Below are positions 26,679 to 38,153 of a stretch of 64,000 nucleotides of DNA, piece after piece. The DNA is from Phoebastria nigripes (Eukaryota; Chordata; Aves; Procellariiformes; Diomedeidae). Position 1 is the first letter of the stretch. Each line of letters begins with the position of its first letter. A program made the position numbers and the translations under genes. Under the pieces are notes generated by a model. The model worked only from the letters and a program-made list of their open reading frames with translations. It made no database searches and had not been told where the DNA came from. The stretch is from contig JAYKAV010003066.1 of NCBI GenBank assembly GCA_035582835.1, forward strand, positions 1,484,122 through 1,548,121, read 5' to 3'.

Positions 26679-27921
26679 GAAGTCTCTTCTCCACCCGTAG
26701 CAATCCCAGCAAGATTCGCCGGAGTGGGGCTCCCTCTGTTGAGCTCTGGGAGGTTCGCCAGATGGTAAATACAGCTGCCTGGTCCATTTTTGGGGCAGCT
26801 TCATCTCCAGGCTCTTCCTTTCCTTACCCCTCTCCCCTCCCTGCGGTCCACCTAAGAGAAAAAATTGCAATGGAAAAGTCCCAGCAAAGCAGGGTCTGGG
26901 AGTGTGGGAGCTCCGAGCTGTGACCTGCCTGTGGTCTGCCAGGAGGAAACCCAGCTCCGATGAGTTGTAGCAGAACTGGACCATAAAGTCCTTTCTGGGG
27001 GGGAGGTGGGAGAGGGTTTCTGCTAGGGAAATGCTTGAGTCACAAGGCAAGGAGCCAAGAAGAAAGATGTGGAAAGGCTGGAAAGCAAACCAAAGGTATT
27101 GGGCTTGGGGGCAGAGTTACAAAGGCACCACTGGAAAATGTAAGCTGTCCCGTGCTTTGTCAGCTTCCACCAGGAAAGATCAAATGCAGCAGTTGCAGCA
27201 GAGATTCACACTACGGGCTTCTATGCAATACTTTTTAGTATTTTCCCCAAAATGTTCTTTTTTCTTGCCATGACCTACAGCATAAAGAATTGTGTAAAAT
27301 TCCAGGGCTGTAAATGCTGCCATTGTGGAGGTAAAGGAGCCTGAAAAAACATAAGATTCTCAAAATTGCACAGCAGGCTGACTTTTAACTCATTTCTTTT
27401 ACCAAAAAATGAGTGAGGGCTGGGTTCTGGCAGGCGGCTGGGAAAACCAGGTCGTGGTCCTGACCAAAGCGGTGTCATCTGGGGAGTAATCAGTGAGAGA
27501 TTTCATGTTTATTTAAAGGATTTAAGGCACACTTTGAATGGAGAACCCAAGGCAACCTTAAATATGTAACTGCCATAGTGCCCTGAATATAAGGTTTTGT
27601 TCTGTGTTTCTCCGTAGCCTCGAGGGAGCTCCTATTTGTTTTATAGCGTGTCTCTCTATTAGTGGCTCTGGCAGGCTAAATGTAGACTTCACCGTCTTTC
27701 CTCCTTGAACTGCTCAAGTAGCACATTGCAGCGAGACTGCCCATTTAAGTTGCAGCAGCAGATGGTTTTTTCTGTTATTTGTTTTCTTCTGCGTTAACCC
27801 ACTGCCAGCTCGTGAGGCCCTCACTCAGGACGTGCTCGGTGGCCCTTGCCTTTGCAAGGCAGTCAGTCGAGGCGTATTTAGTCTGGTGGTTTATCGTGAA
27901 GCCACATTGCATACTTGGGTT

Positions 27922-28550
27922 AGAAGCCAACCGTATCCTGGGCTGCATCAAAAGAAGCATGGCCAGCAGGTCGAGGGAGGTGATTCTGCCCCTCTACTCT
28001 GCTCTCCTGAGACCCCACCTGAAGTACTGCGTCCAGCTCTGGAGCCCCCAGCACAAGACAGACATGGACCTGTTGGAGCAGGGCCAGAGGAGGGCTGCAA
28101 AAATGATCAGGGGGCTGGAATGCCTCTCCTATGAAGAAAGGCTGAGAGTGTTGGGGTTGTTCAGCCTGGAGAAGAGAAGGCTTTGGGGAGACCTCATTGC
28201 AGCCTTTCAGTACTTAAAGGGGGCTTATAAGAAAGGTGGGGACAAACTTTTTAGCAGGGCCTGTTGCAACAGGACAAGGGGGAATGATTTTAAACTAGAA
28301 GAGGGTAGATTTAGACTAGATATAAGGAAGAAATTTTTTACGCTGAGGGTGGTGAGACAGTGGCCCAGGTTGCCCAGAGAGGTGGTAGATGCCCCATCCC
28401 TGGAAACATTCAAGGTCAGGTTGGACGGGGCTCTGAGCGACCTGATCTAGTTGAAGATGTCCCTGCCCACAGCAGGGGGGTTGGACTAGATGACCTTTAA
28501 AGGTCCCTTCCAACCCAAACTATTCTATGTTTCTATGATTCTGTGGTTCT
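27922..28550 (+). mobile_element. CR1 LINE 3' fragment, young, same subfamily as the 59-kb copy
   Basis: A 5'-truncated CR1 of about 629 bases. It starts at the [11 protein letters not shown] segment and keeps an open frame through [29 protein letters not shown]-type [11 protein letters not shown] and RLPREVV to TAG at 28448-28450. A 3' UTR then ends in tandem ATTCTATG-like units at 28521-28550. It lies in the same orientation as SH3RF3. Upstream of 27922 the open frame continues to 27779 in unrelated DNA. No catalytic RT residues remain. Near identity (about 97%, counted by eye) to 59.5-60.09 kb shows both derive from the same recently active source lineage. Confidence 0.94.
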
Positions 28551-31500
28551 AAGTCCTCTCAGCTATTGGTTGGGACGTTTCAATCAGCTTCTGCTCTGAA
28601 ATGTCTGTGTGCAGCAGCCAGTCCTTTCACTGGGACCTCTGCACAGGATTATAAGGGTAAAATTCAGCCCTTAGGATCCAGTGACTGTTTTCTGCCTGAA
28701 AGGACAGGTTCTCAGAGCATACCTAGGCTTTGTAAAGGCTATGGCCAGCACATGAGAGATCTCTAAATATTTTCCTTGGTAGAGGCTGCCAGCCATTCAG
28801 CTTTGTTTAGGAGGAGATTACTTGTAAGGTAAAACTCTGTATTGTGTAGGGATTTTCTATACATCCACACCGCTTCATCAAGATTAACTGGATTAAAGCG
28901 GTTTAACTGAAACCAGAATTTGACCTACAATGCCAGCAGTGTGTTGACAGTACCACTTATTAAAGAGCACAGAGTCTAGAAGGTTTCAGGTTTTGCAGAA
29001 CATGAGGGACTTTGTGCTGACACGGTTAAACAGCTGGCTGCTCTTACCCACCGATTCTCTGGGCAGCGATAGCTGCAAATTCACTGCTAGAAATCCAACC
29101 TGACCCTGAAAATCACGTGTTGTTTAATAGAAGTGCATGCAGTTTGAGAAGACTTTGCTTTAAAGAACGTGTTACTAGGAAAAAGAGATCTCTGAGTGTG
29201 TAAATATTGATGGATACTGAGTGACGGGCTGAAGCAGCGTGAGATGTGCAGAAGGTGTGAAGCTATTTTTGTTGCGATTACGAAATCGGATGAGCACAGC
29301 ATGGGACGTTCTTGCATTCAAGTTTTTAAAGTTCCTAAGAGAAACGGTGTTGCCCTGTAAAACTGAGCTGTTATTCTGGTAAAGCAGAGGATCCCAAACA
29401 TACCTATGTGACAAGCTCTGCAGCGGAAAGCCTGCTGTTTCTTTCTCAGTTGTGCTGCAGGCATCGACTGCATTTGCCAAGGGAAAGTTTGAAACATTTT
29501 TTAATCTTGGTGTGTACAAAGATGGACCTTATAAGGTAAAATGCAAGTTGGGCCTCTTTGCCATATAAACTACAAAATAACCTTGGGAGATGTTATTCTC
29601 TTCAAAGAGCAGTTTGTATTCCATTCGCCCATCGCTGAAGAAGATTTAAAACATCTTTTACTGCTCTGGGGTGATGAACATCGTTGTTCCTTGTTCTTTG
29701 GGGAGTAACACCCATGCGCTAGAATGATGCTTGTACCTGCTCGCGGTCCTTTTGTCTCGTTCTGCTGAGCATTTCCCAGGGTATCTGCAAAAGTCACTTC
29801 TGGAAATGGCAGATAGGCTCCTACGCTGTTTGGGCATGTATAAAGACCACCTCTTGGGAACGCCTATAGTGTTCCCAAGACCTCCTAGCACCTCAAAACA
29901 GTTTCGGAGAAGCATTTCACCTCGTACTCCAGGTAGGAGCTGTGCATAGCTCAAGTGCGTATTGCCTGCACGTGTCCTCAGGTGTCACAAGGACTGCAGC
30001 CCTCCGCAGCACCATCAACCAGGATCAGGGCCTAACAATTATGTCCCGGTCCTTAGTTAAATAAAACAGTAGAGCTTTAGTTAAGAGGTTTTATTTTTAT
30101 TGTCATTAATTACTACTTATATGGCACTATAAATAAGCATGACACTTTCCAGGGTATATAAAAGATTACGTTCAGTTTTCATTCTTCATGGTGCCGTTTC
30201 TGTTGTCGGCTTAACTACTTTTATTCTCAAAGCTGATTTTAAAGATGTTGTACCTGCAAACTGTGATTTTTCAGGCTCTTACTGATGGTTCACACAGAGC
30301 TGACTAATAGCGTGTTGCTGGTTTTTGTCTTTGCTACTTTGTGCAAAATTAGATTCTCTTTGATTAATTTTCCTATTATTAGCTTTCTGTGAAAGCAAAT
30401 GCTGCAATGTCACTGTTGTGATCTGTCAAGCCAGGTGACCTGGGGGCGATAGTTCTTCTGAATGGCTGTACGTAACACAAACCATCTTACATGGAAGACA
30501 AACCACTTTTTAAGAGTTTTTCCTGTGAGATATAATGATGATTTATGATCTGTCATCCTGAAAGTTCCCCTTAAGGACAGAAGCTGCTAAAAACTCTGCA
30601 GGTCACAGATCTTACGGTGGTATACGTTTGTTACACCTGCACTGGCTCAAGTCTGCCCCTGCCCCTTGTTTCTTCAGCTCATTGCAGGTACAAGTGCTCT
30701 CTCTTGCTTCCTAGGGCTGACTAAGAGGAGACGTGTTTTAAGCACCGCTATTGATTTAAGTGAAATATGTTGCTCTTGAAAGATGTTAAACGGAGAGCGG
30801 CTGTAGCGGGTTGGATGGCGAGGAGCAAGGGGGCAGTGCACAGCCCCTGCTGCCCTTCATGCCGTGGCCCTTACCAAGCCTGGCAGACAAGGCTGTCATT
30901 GCCACCGCGACCGAGTTGCTTGTTGGGCTTACCGCTGAGTATTCTGAACGCCAGACTGCCTTCCACTTTTCTGTCCCAAAGGGATCTGAGCAGGCATTTC
31001 ACGCTCATGGTTTAAGTCGCTCTCAGCTGATTTGAATGGGTGCTTTCGATGCCAAGATCTGGGTGCTAGTAACGGGGAGCACCCCATCTCCTCCTCAGCA
31101 GTCCTGCTGATGAATGCTCCGCCACACAACCCCTGTCCTCTCCAGCACAGCTGCTGTGATTTCTGCAAAGCTGTTACGGATGGCAGGAAAACATATGCTG
31201 AAGTGCCACCCAGCCTGCTCATTGGAAGGCATAAATGCAACCCCATGCGTCGCCACCGAATCTTTGCTTGCGTAGACTGGGAGATTTGTGTGATGCTACA
31301 GAGTAATGAGGCAAAAAATTAACAATATGTGTTTTAATTATTATTTATGCTCTATAGTAATGGTTTGTGTTTAATTATAGTTTACCACTGAGATGTGCAT
31401 ACTTTTCATTATGTTTTCTTTTCTGTGTCTTTTCTTCTTTATTGACTTTTGATTTGCTTTGGATGTTTACACTTGGTGGTACTTCATGAAGGAGATAAAT

Positions 31501-34500
31501 GTGTATTCAGAGGAACAGACTCTTCAGATACATATTTGGAGGGTGGGGGATATGGAGATGTTGGAGAAATTTGAAGAACTGCAAGAAGCAGCATGCCAAT
31601 GTGTTTTGCTAAAATGACTTAAGTAAAAGTCTAAAAAAATAAATTACTGTCCCTAGTAGTGCTCCTACCAGGCTGTTCCAGCAGCGTGTTCTGAGGCTCT
31701 TTGGCTTCATCCATTCCTGCTTCACCTCTAGCTCTGAACAAGAGCTATGAACAAGACCCATGAAGTGGAGGGAAGGAGGAGTTTAACACTGTTGGGAAAG
31801 CTTTTGCATTTCCCCGATTTTTTCATCCCTTCATCCCCCTGAAACAGGGGTCAGGTGAGGGTGCTGCCCAACGGGGCGGGCAGCGTCACACCTGCCTCTC
31901 GCGGGGGATCCCTGTGGGCAGGGGAAGCCCTTGCAGCAAAGAGGCTGAGGTTTCCCTTCTTTGCATGGCTTGGGCTGCACAAGGCAAGAGTGTGGGCAAG
32001 GGAAGTTACCCTTCAGCATTAACGTGGCTTTCACACAGCAGAAAAGCAATCTCCTTTCTTCTGCTCTGCTGTTGCAGAGAGGAGTTGTAGCTGGAGCCTC
32101 AAGAGGTTTCTTGGGTTTCAGGAATCTGAACACAAACTTGGTTTGAGCGAAGGGTTGGGTCATAGCATTTCTGTCTGGGTTTAGCAGCTGGAGGCCTTGC
32201 CCCTGTGTATTTTATTTTTGAGTTCTTAATGCAAAGTACTGATGTCAAGGAATGGCCTTGGACTTTCCTCCTGTGTGTTTCTGAGCCAGCAAATCTGGCC
32301 AGCCTCTCTGATGATTTTGCACGTGGGGCTTTGATGCTGTCTTCGGTGTACACCCTCCCTAGTTGTGCACAGACACAGAAACTGAAGGCGCACTCATCTT
32401 AGACGTCCAGGTTCTGTTTGCTTTCTCAGGAAAAACTGGTTGCATGGGGAAGCTTTTATTTTCACTTCCCAAAGAGTGTGAAGCAGGAAAAGCATGTTTT
32501 GTAGGCACCCGCACTGTACTCGGGGCAAGCATCAGACCTTTTTCCAAGTAGCGACCTCCTTCATCGAGTATCGCACGCAGAAGCTGGCAGGCTTTGACCC
32601 ATGTTGGAGCTTGCATTGCTTTCGACCATATTGGGAAAATGTCTCTTTTCCGTAACTTTTGAAAACTTAAGACCTACTCTACCTGTGCAGCTCACACTCT
32701 ACAAAACTTTCTACTGGGAGAATTTATTGGAAACAAGCATGTTTGGGTTTTTTCCCCCTCCTTTTGTTCTTCAGGATATGTGATGAAAAATTCTCTAGCG
32801 TTGCCACTTAATTGCTTCATGGCTGTTGTTTGTCAATTTGCCAGCAGGTTTTTGCTTAACTGCTGCCATTTGACATTGCTGAAACACAAATGCAGAATGA
32901 TTGAGTTGCCAACATATCATTAAGTCTTCTGCAAGGGGGGTTTTCAGCATATTAACGCTTCAGGCTTTTACGTCAGTATTGATTGCTGAAATAGAAAAGA
33001 AATCTTTGGCAGTATTCAGCATCATGCCAACGCGCATTTACTGGCAGGAAAAAGAAGCTGGCCGTTGCCATTGACTGTGACTTCATCTCTTCCTTCCTTC
33101 CTTCCTTTCTTTCTTACATTCTTTATTTCTATACACACCCACACAGAGTTTTGAAATTGAATACACATCATAGCTGAATTCCAGTTAACCTAACAATAAA
33201 TCAACAGGGCAAATCGATTTCTTGATACAGTCAGATGCGGAGGCCATTTAATTTTGCAGCCGCCTGCATTATGCCAGACCAGATTTCATGGCAGCTGGGG
33301 AGGGGGGTGATGGCAGGCGTCGCTCAGAGCAGGAACGCAGGTCAAGACCTGACCTGGAGGGAGATAGTGGGGTGGTGGTCTCCGCCATGCTCCACATGGG
33401 GCAGCCAGGCTGCTCCAGTGTCGGTCCCAGGATGCCAGGGAGGCCGCAGCAGGGCCGGGCACTGTGGGGAGAGGAGCAGCACGGTGCTGCGGGGGCCAGG
33501 CTGGGAGAGGGAGTTTCCCTCCTGGGACGTAGTGTTGCAGAAGACCCCGAGATGGGAGCGCAGCTGAGAAGGGGCTTTGGCTAAGGAGCAGGGGAAGAAG
33601 AGGATGGTGAGGGGGGGAGCGCGGTGGCTCGGTTGTGTCCACCGGCTGTTGCTGCAGTGTTGCCCAGGCGCAGGAGCGCAGAAGAGGGGTAAGGAGGGGT
33701 TAGCTCTGCTGAAGCAGGGAGCAAGAGGAAGGTGTAAGCGCTCCTGTAGTTGCTGGAGGAACATCTCTATGTGCTTATCACCGCCCTCCACCAAAACCGT
33801 TGCCTGCCTCTGCTTTTCTTTAGTCTGATCCCTTAGATGACACTTTGCAGCCTGTTTTAGATCAGAAGGTTTTGTAAGAAGGACCACCTGGGCATGCTGA
33901 AGATGATGATGTCTGACTGAAACGCCATTGCGTGGAAGAAAGAGCTGAGGGGAAATAGGACAGGGGATGGGGCAGAGATTTTGAACAGAAAATGGGAAGG
34001 GCATGCTCCCTGGCAGGGCTTGGGGGGTTTGCCTGTGAGTCGGAGGTCAGTCTTGGCCGATAGCCTTCGCTTTGAATTGGGGGAGTCAAGTGAAGAAAAG
34101 GGGGGTGATTAGGCCAGAATTGCACTGCACAAAGATTTGGCAAAGAGGGAAATAATCACAGGATCACAGGAAGATTTCTAAGAATCACCTAACTGTTGAT
34201 GGGGAGTGACATTACAACTAGCAAACAGCAACAGTGGATGTTTTTCTTCTATTTCTGAAATATGCTTAATGCTCCTTCCTCTCAGGTGTAGTTAAGAGGA
34301 GCTTTCTGAATCTGATTTGCTTCTCACTTATGGATTAACCAAAAGTAGGAACAATAATGGGAAATTTCCCAAGATCTGCTTCTTAGGGACCAGGATTCAT
34401 TAATATAATCTGACCACTGAAAGTCCACTGAAAGCTGGACCTTTTGGCNAGAAAATATAAGCAAGGAAGCTTCAAGAGTTTATTTTGGNTTTTTTTTTTG

Positions 34501-37500
34501 TAATTGTGGTATTAAATTTCTCTCTTTGGTCGNTTGGAGCAGACACTTAGAGCTTTAGAATGGGAAAAGCAGCTTTGTTTGAAAAGGGTTAGAGGACTCC
34601 ACTATTTCTTTACCTCTGCCTGGGCCACAGTAAATGCAAGCTTTACCTGGGGTGCTTAAATCAAAATGGGTACTTCTGGCCTTACGGAAAGGCTGGGAGA
34701 TGTCTCAATTCCAGCAATTTTTCAATAGGAGGGTGTGGTTTCCACTAAACTACATGTTAATTTTAAAAATGCCTCTGCAGATTTTTTAGTTGAAAAGCTG
34801 TGGCTCAGAATTAGAAAAGCTGTAGCTGATAATTGACACATTTTATTTTGGAAGCACCTTCCCACTGCCAGTTGCAGTTTAAGTACCTTATGCGCAGATC
34901 TTCTCTGTGTAGGACAGTCCCCAGATGCCATGGTCCGTAACTAAGCCCATGAAAGAGAATAGGAACACAAGCACCTAAACNGCAAATTCCCTGGGGTGCC
35001 ACATTAGGGTCTCCAAATAAAACAACGCCAGATTTCAAATTAAAATTTTTGTCTTGCAGTTTGTTTGTTTTGCTTAAAAGTCTACATTTTCATCAGGTTA
35101 AGGTATAAACAGGCACCTGAATCATCTTCTAGCCAGCTCAATTAATCAGTAATAAAAGCCCAGCATGTGTTCCATAAGAATTTCATTGATGATGTGTGAG
35201 ACTGAATAAAATCCAGTTTCTTTTTCTGTAGCTCTGGGGGCTGTTCGCTTTTAACACAGTAAAATGAGGCTTGGGAAGAGAAAGGGGTTAAAAAGTAAAG
35301 AAAGTGATCTGACCTTGAATTGCTACAAAGATCTTGGGAATAGGAAGGCCCCGTCTAGGCTAAGTGATACGGAGGAGCGTGCTTGCCAGGCGTGTGCCTG
35401 GATCAGCAGTGGTTCAGTGCACACCTGGCAGAAGTCTTACTCGCTGTTTGATAAATTGTCTTCTCCCAGCATGAGTTAAAGTAATGAATCTTTTATTTCT
35501 AAATTACTACAAGGCTCCATAGTCTTTCAGCTTAACACTTTTTTTCTAGTTTCAAATAGGTAATGCAATCTATGCCTTACCTAAGGAGTTTGATGGTTTT
35601 GTAGGCTTAATCTTTAAAATGCTGGGGAGGGGGGCAGAGCTTTGGTGTCAAGGGAAATAACCATCCTGGCAGAGAGAAAAATATCAGTAGGATGCTGCCA
35701 CTGATTTGGCAGAGACTGTTTGATGCATGCTTTGTTAGCTGGCTGTTGATTTTCTTTTCTGGTTTTATGCTTTTTTTGTTATGTTTGAAGGTGTTTCCAA
35801 AATACTGGTCTTTAACTGTGTACCTTCATTCAGATACAGCAGAATCCAAAAGAATACAGATTAAAAAGAGGAACTGTAAACTGGTAATGAGAAAACCAAG
35901 AGCTGGGGACACATCTGAATGAAATTAAATCCCCATCCAGACAACACGGATAGTGCTCTGTAGAGCTGTGCCTGTTTGTCTGCCTCCTTCACTGTGTGGT
36001 GTAGGCAAGAAGATCTGTTGCACATGCTTTCCAAGACCTGCACAGCTACTAAAGCCCTTCCTAATAAAATGAGTAAGTTAACGCCTGCGTGTGAAGTTGC
36101 ACTTGGAAACTTACTTTTTGAACAGCGTGGTATCTGCCTGCCGCAGCGACCATCTGGCGCCCAGAAGCAGCCGGAGGAGGCTGCGCTGGCAGGCAGCGCA
36201 GACGGCGGGCTGGTGCTTCTCCTCCTCCTGCCGAAAGATGCAGGTGTAAGAGCATAAAACCTGCCCTACCAGAGCAGGTCCATTTAATGCGCCCCTCGGG
36301 ATCGAAAAATGCCTCTGCTTGTTGCTTTAACAAACACCATAAAAAGTCATCCCAGCATCTCATTTTCTGGCTGGGGTGGGGAAATGGAGTGTCTCTGTCG
36401 GGCCACTCCACCTTCTCCCTGCGGAAAGCATCCGAATGCTATTCTTATGCGCAGAAATGTCATCCAGAAGTACAGGCATAGGAAACACCGGGGGGAATAC
36501 CAGGGTATTTTATTAAACATACCTTTACTTTTTCATTGGCCCTATAGGACACCCCGTTGACAGCCAGTGTACAGAGCAGGGAACAGACTACTCATAGGCA
36601 TATATATATGCAACAGGAAACGGTGTCATTTTTATAAACACATCTCTGAAAAAAAGACTCTTATGAAAGGCTGACTTTACAGAACCCCTTTAAGATCCCC
36701 TGAGATACGTGCTGCTACATATTTGCGCTGAGGCTTGCAAGCTAGATCTTAGCTCAAGCTAAATGAAATAAAAAATGGCNTAGGATAATACAGCCATGCA
36801 CCTTTTCTCCCCCAGTATGTGTTAAAGAGCTATTATAGGGCCAAACCCTGTAGGCAGCTGTGTCGAACACAATCCCAGCTCTGTGTGATTCAGCAAGGAG
36901 GGGAGTGAGTATCCAGGGAGGGCAAGGGCAAGGGCTGCATAGACCGATACTTCCACCAAAAAATTGTCCGTGCAGTCGCAGCCTGGGTGAGACAGTCTTG
37001 CACTGGGCCAAAGTGAACTCTGGGAATAATTCTTCACAATCAGGTAGTTTCCATCAAACAGGTTTCTCTTTTCTATCATACCAAACTAATAACTTTTTAG
37101 CTTTTTTGCTTGTGTGCTGTGATTTTTTTAAAGTTTGTTTCTTTCTTTTAATGAGAATGAAAGCCTCAGAGCTGTTTTTAGTTCTAAAAGAAAGATTTGA
37201 GGCATTCTGCCTATTCTGCTTTNCCACAGGGACATTAATGCATAAGCAACAAAGAATATTGTAACTGTTTACAGTAGCCCTCAGTGAGCAGCGTGAGACT
37301 TGGGGATTTTGAAAGAATTAAGAGTATTTGGTTACAGAATCAAAAGCTAAACTAAAAGCTTCAAACTCAAAAATGTTTGGAGTTGCTCAGACAAACACAA
37401 TGAAAAATTTTCAACTTGCCAACTTTTAGAACNATGTGAATCTTCAAGCTTGTTTTGTTTTGTTTATCTTCTGAGCCTCAGAAACCAAAGCAACCCTGAA

Positions 37501-37873
37501 GGTCAAAATGTCTAATATTTTACCTTCAGACATGTCAAGTTTTACTTGTTTAAACACATAGTCCTGCTTACATCGGTTATTTTGCAAATTAACAGATGCT
37601 GCTTGATGGTGTAAGAGGTACNGCGGGTTTCGGCTGAGCTTCAAGAGAACTGCACTGCCTCCTCTGATGTAACACACTTACCTTCTCAGTCTTACCATCA
37701 CACGCATCCTAGTTTTCCTGTAAGATCCAGGGTGTAGCGTTATGTAGCAGTCACCTGCAGTCATTGGGGTAATTTGGTCATNGATCATCAGTTTGCTTCT
37801 AGCTGAAAGTGACTTTAAAAAGGAAATTGGTTCTGGCTCGAGTTTAGTTAAAGGTGTTGCATATTTTGTTTCC
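28551..37873. other. Non-coding stretch with no gene recognised
   Basis: Contains the pyrimidine tract at 33.09 kb and a GC-rich block at about 33.28-33.75 kb that is open in several frames on both strands without recognisable domains. No exon was seen before the SH3 exon at 37878. Confidence 0.65.
33090..33115. repeat. (TTCC)n / TTTC pyrimidine tract
   Basis: About four CTTC units followed by TTTC units. Polypyrimidine on the plus strand. Confidence 0.85.
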
Positions 37874-37877
37874 CCAG
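37874..37877 (+). other. SH3RF3: Splice acceptor of the SH3 exon
   Basis: CCAG preceded by the pyrimidine-rich TTTTGTTTCC. A second AG two bases into the exon would shift the frame if used, so 37876-37877 is preferred. Confidence 0.88.
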
Positions 37878-38153
37878 AGTGTTTCTCAGCTTCCCTATGG
37901 CAAAGCCCTCTACACGTATGAGGGAAAAGAGCCCGGCGACCTCAAGTTTAACAAGGGGGACATCATCATACTGCGGCGGAAGGTGGACGAGAACTGGTAC
38001 CACGGGGAGCTCAATGGGAACCATGGCTTCTTCCCTGCCAGCTACATCCAGTGTATCAAGCCCCTCCCGCAAGCTCCACCTCAGGGCAAAGCACTTTACG
38101 ACTTTGAAATAAAGGATAAAGATCAAGACAAGGATTGCCTGACCTTCACCAAG
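37878..38153 (+). CDS. SH3RF3: SH3RF3 internal exon: first SH3 domain and start of second SH3 domain
   Basis: SH3RF3 (POSH2) is a cytoplasmic RING-type E3 ubiquitin ligase with four SH3 domains that binds activated Rac/PAK and scaffolds JNK signalling (family knowledge). This exon gives 92 codons. Residues 5-60 form a complete SH3 domain: the ALYTY motif at 10-14, the acidic RT-loop segment [10 protein letters not shown] at 15-24, the binding tryptophan W40 in ENWYHGE, and the FFPASY proline/tyrosine pocket at 51-56. A PLPQAPPQ linker (62-69) follows, then the second SH3 begins at ALYDF (72-76). The exon starts after a pyrimidine-rich acceptor (TTTCCCCAG, AG at 37876-37877) and ends AAG|GTAGGG. 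Read through, the frame meets a TAG at 38163-38165, so splicing is required. SH3RF1 and SH3RF2 are the alternatives; the GELNGNHGF and ASYIQCI wording fits SH3RF3 best from memory. The start is a splice site, not an ATG. Confidence 0.93.

Larger units (their letters stand above)
18901..27921. other. Non-coding stretch with no gene recognised
   Basis: Apart from the (ATG)13 tract, the CpG-rich patch at 24.7 kb and the A17 run, I see no exon, RNA gene or interspersed repeat. The stretch at 22500-22850 is notably AT-rich and free of repeat signatures. Confidence 0.65.
1..37877 (+). other. SH3RF3: Probable upstream SH3RF3 intron (non-coding)
   Basis: No recognisable exon of SH3RF3 (RING domain or the linker before the first SH3) is visible here, and no other known gene. 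Since the first exon seen begins with an internal acceptor, at least the 3' part must be intron. SH3RF3 genes have very long introns in other vertebrates, so the whole stretch may be one intron; where the upstream exon lies is unknown. Repeats and candidate elements inside it are listed separately. Confidence 0.7.

Noticed and set aside
26526..27050. A 174-codon minus-strand open frame.
   Set aside because: It runs through the A17/T17 homopolymer (a polyphenylalanine run) and low-complexity sequence and shows no family resemblance.
27779..27921. N-terminal extension of the 223-codon open frame at 27779-28450.
   Set aside because: Residues before about 27922 are unique flanking sequence; only the rest is CR1.
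33235..34004. Long overlapping open frames on both strands (up to 220 codons).
   Set aside because: GC-rich sequence lacking stops in several frames. The proline/leucine-rich translation looks like composition, not a protein.
34145..34215. ATCACAGGATCACAGG, resembling an inverted CR1 3' tail.
   Set aside because: No CR1 body follows in the expected direction; similarity is limited to the short repeat.
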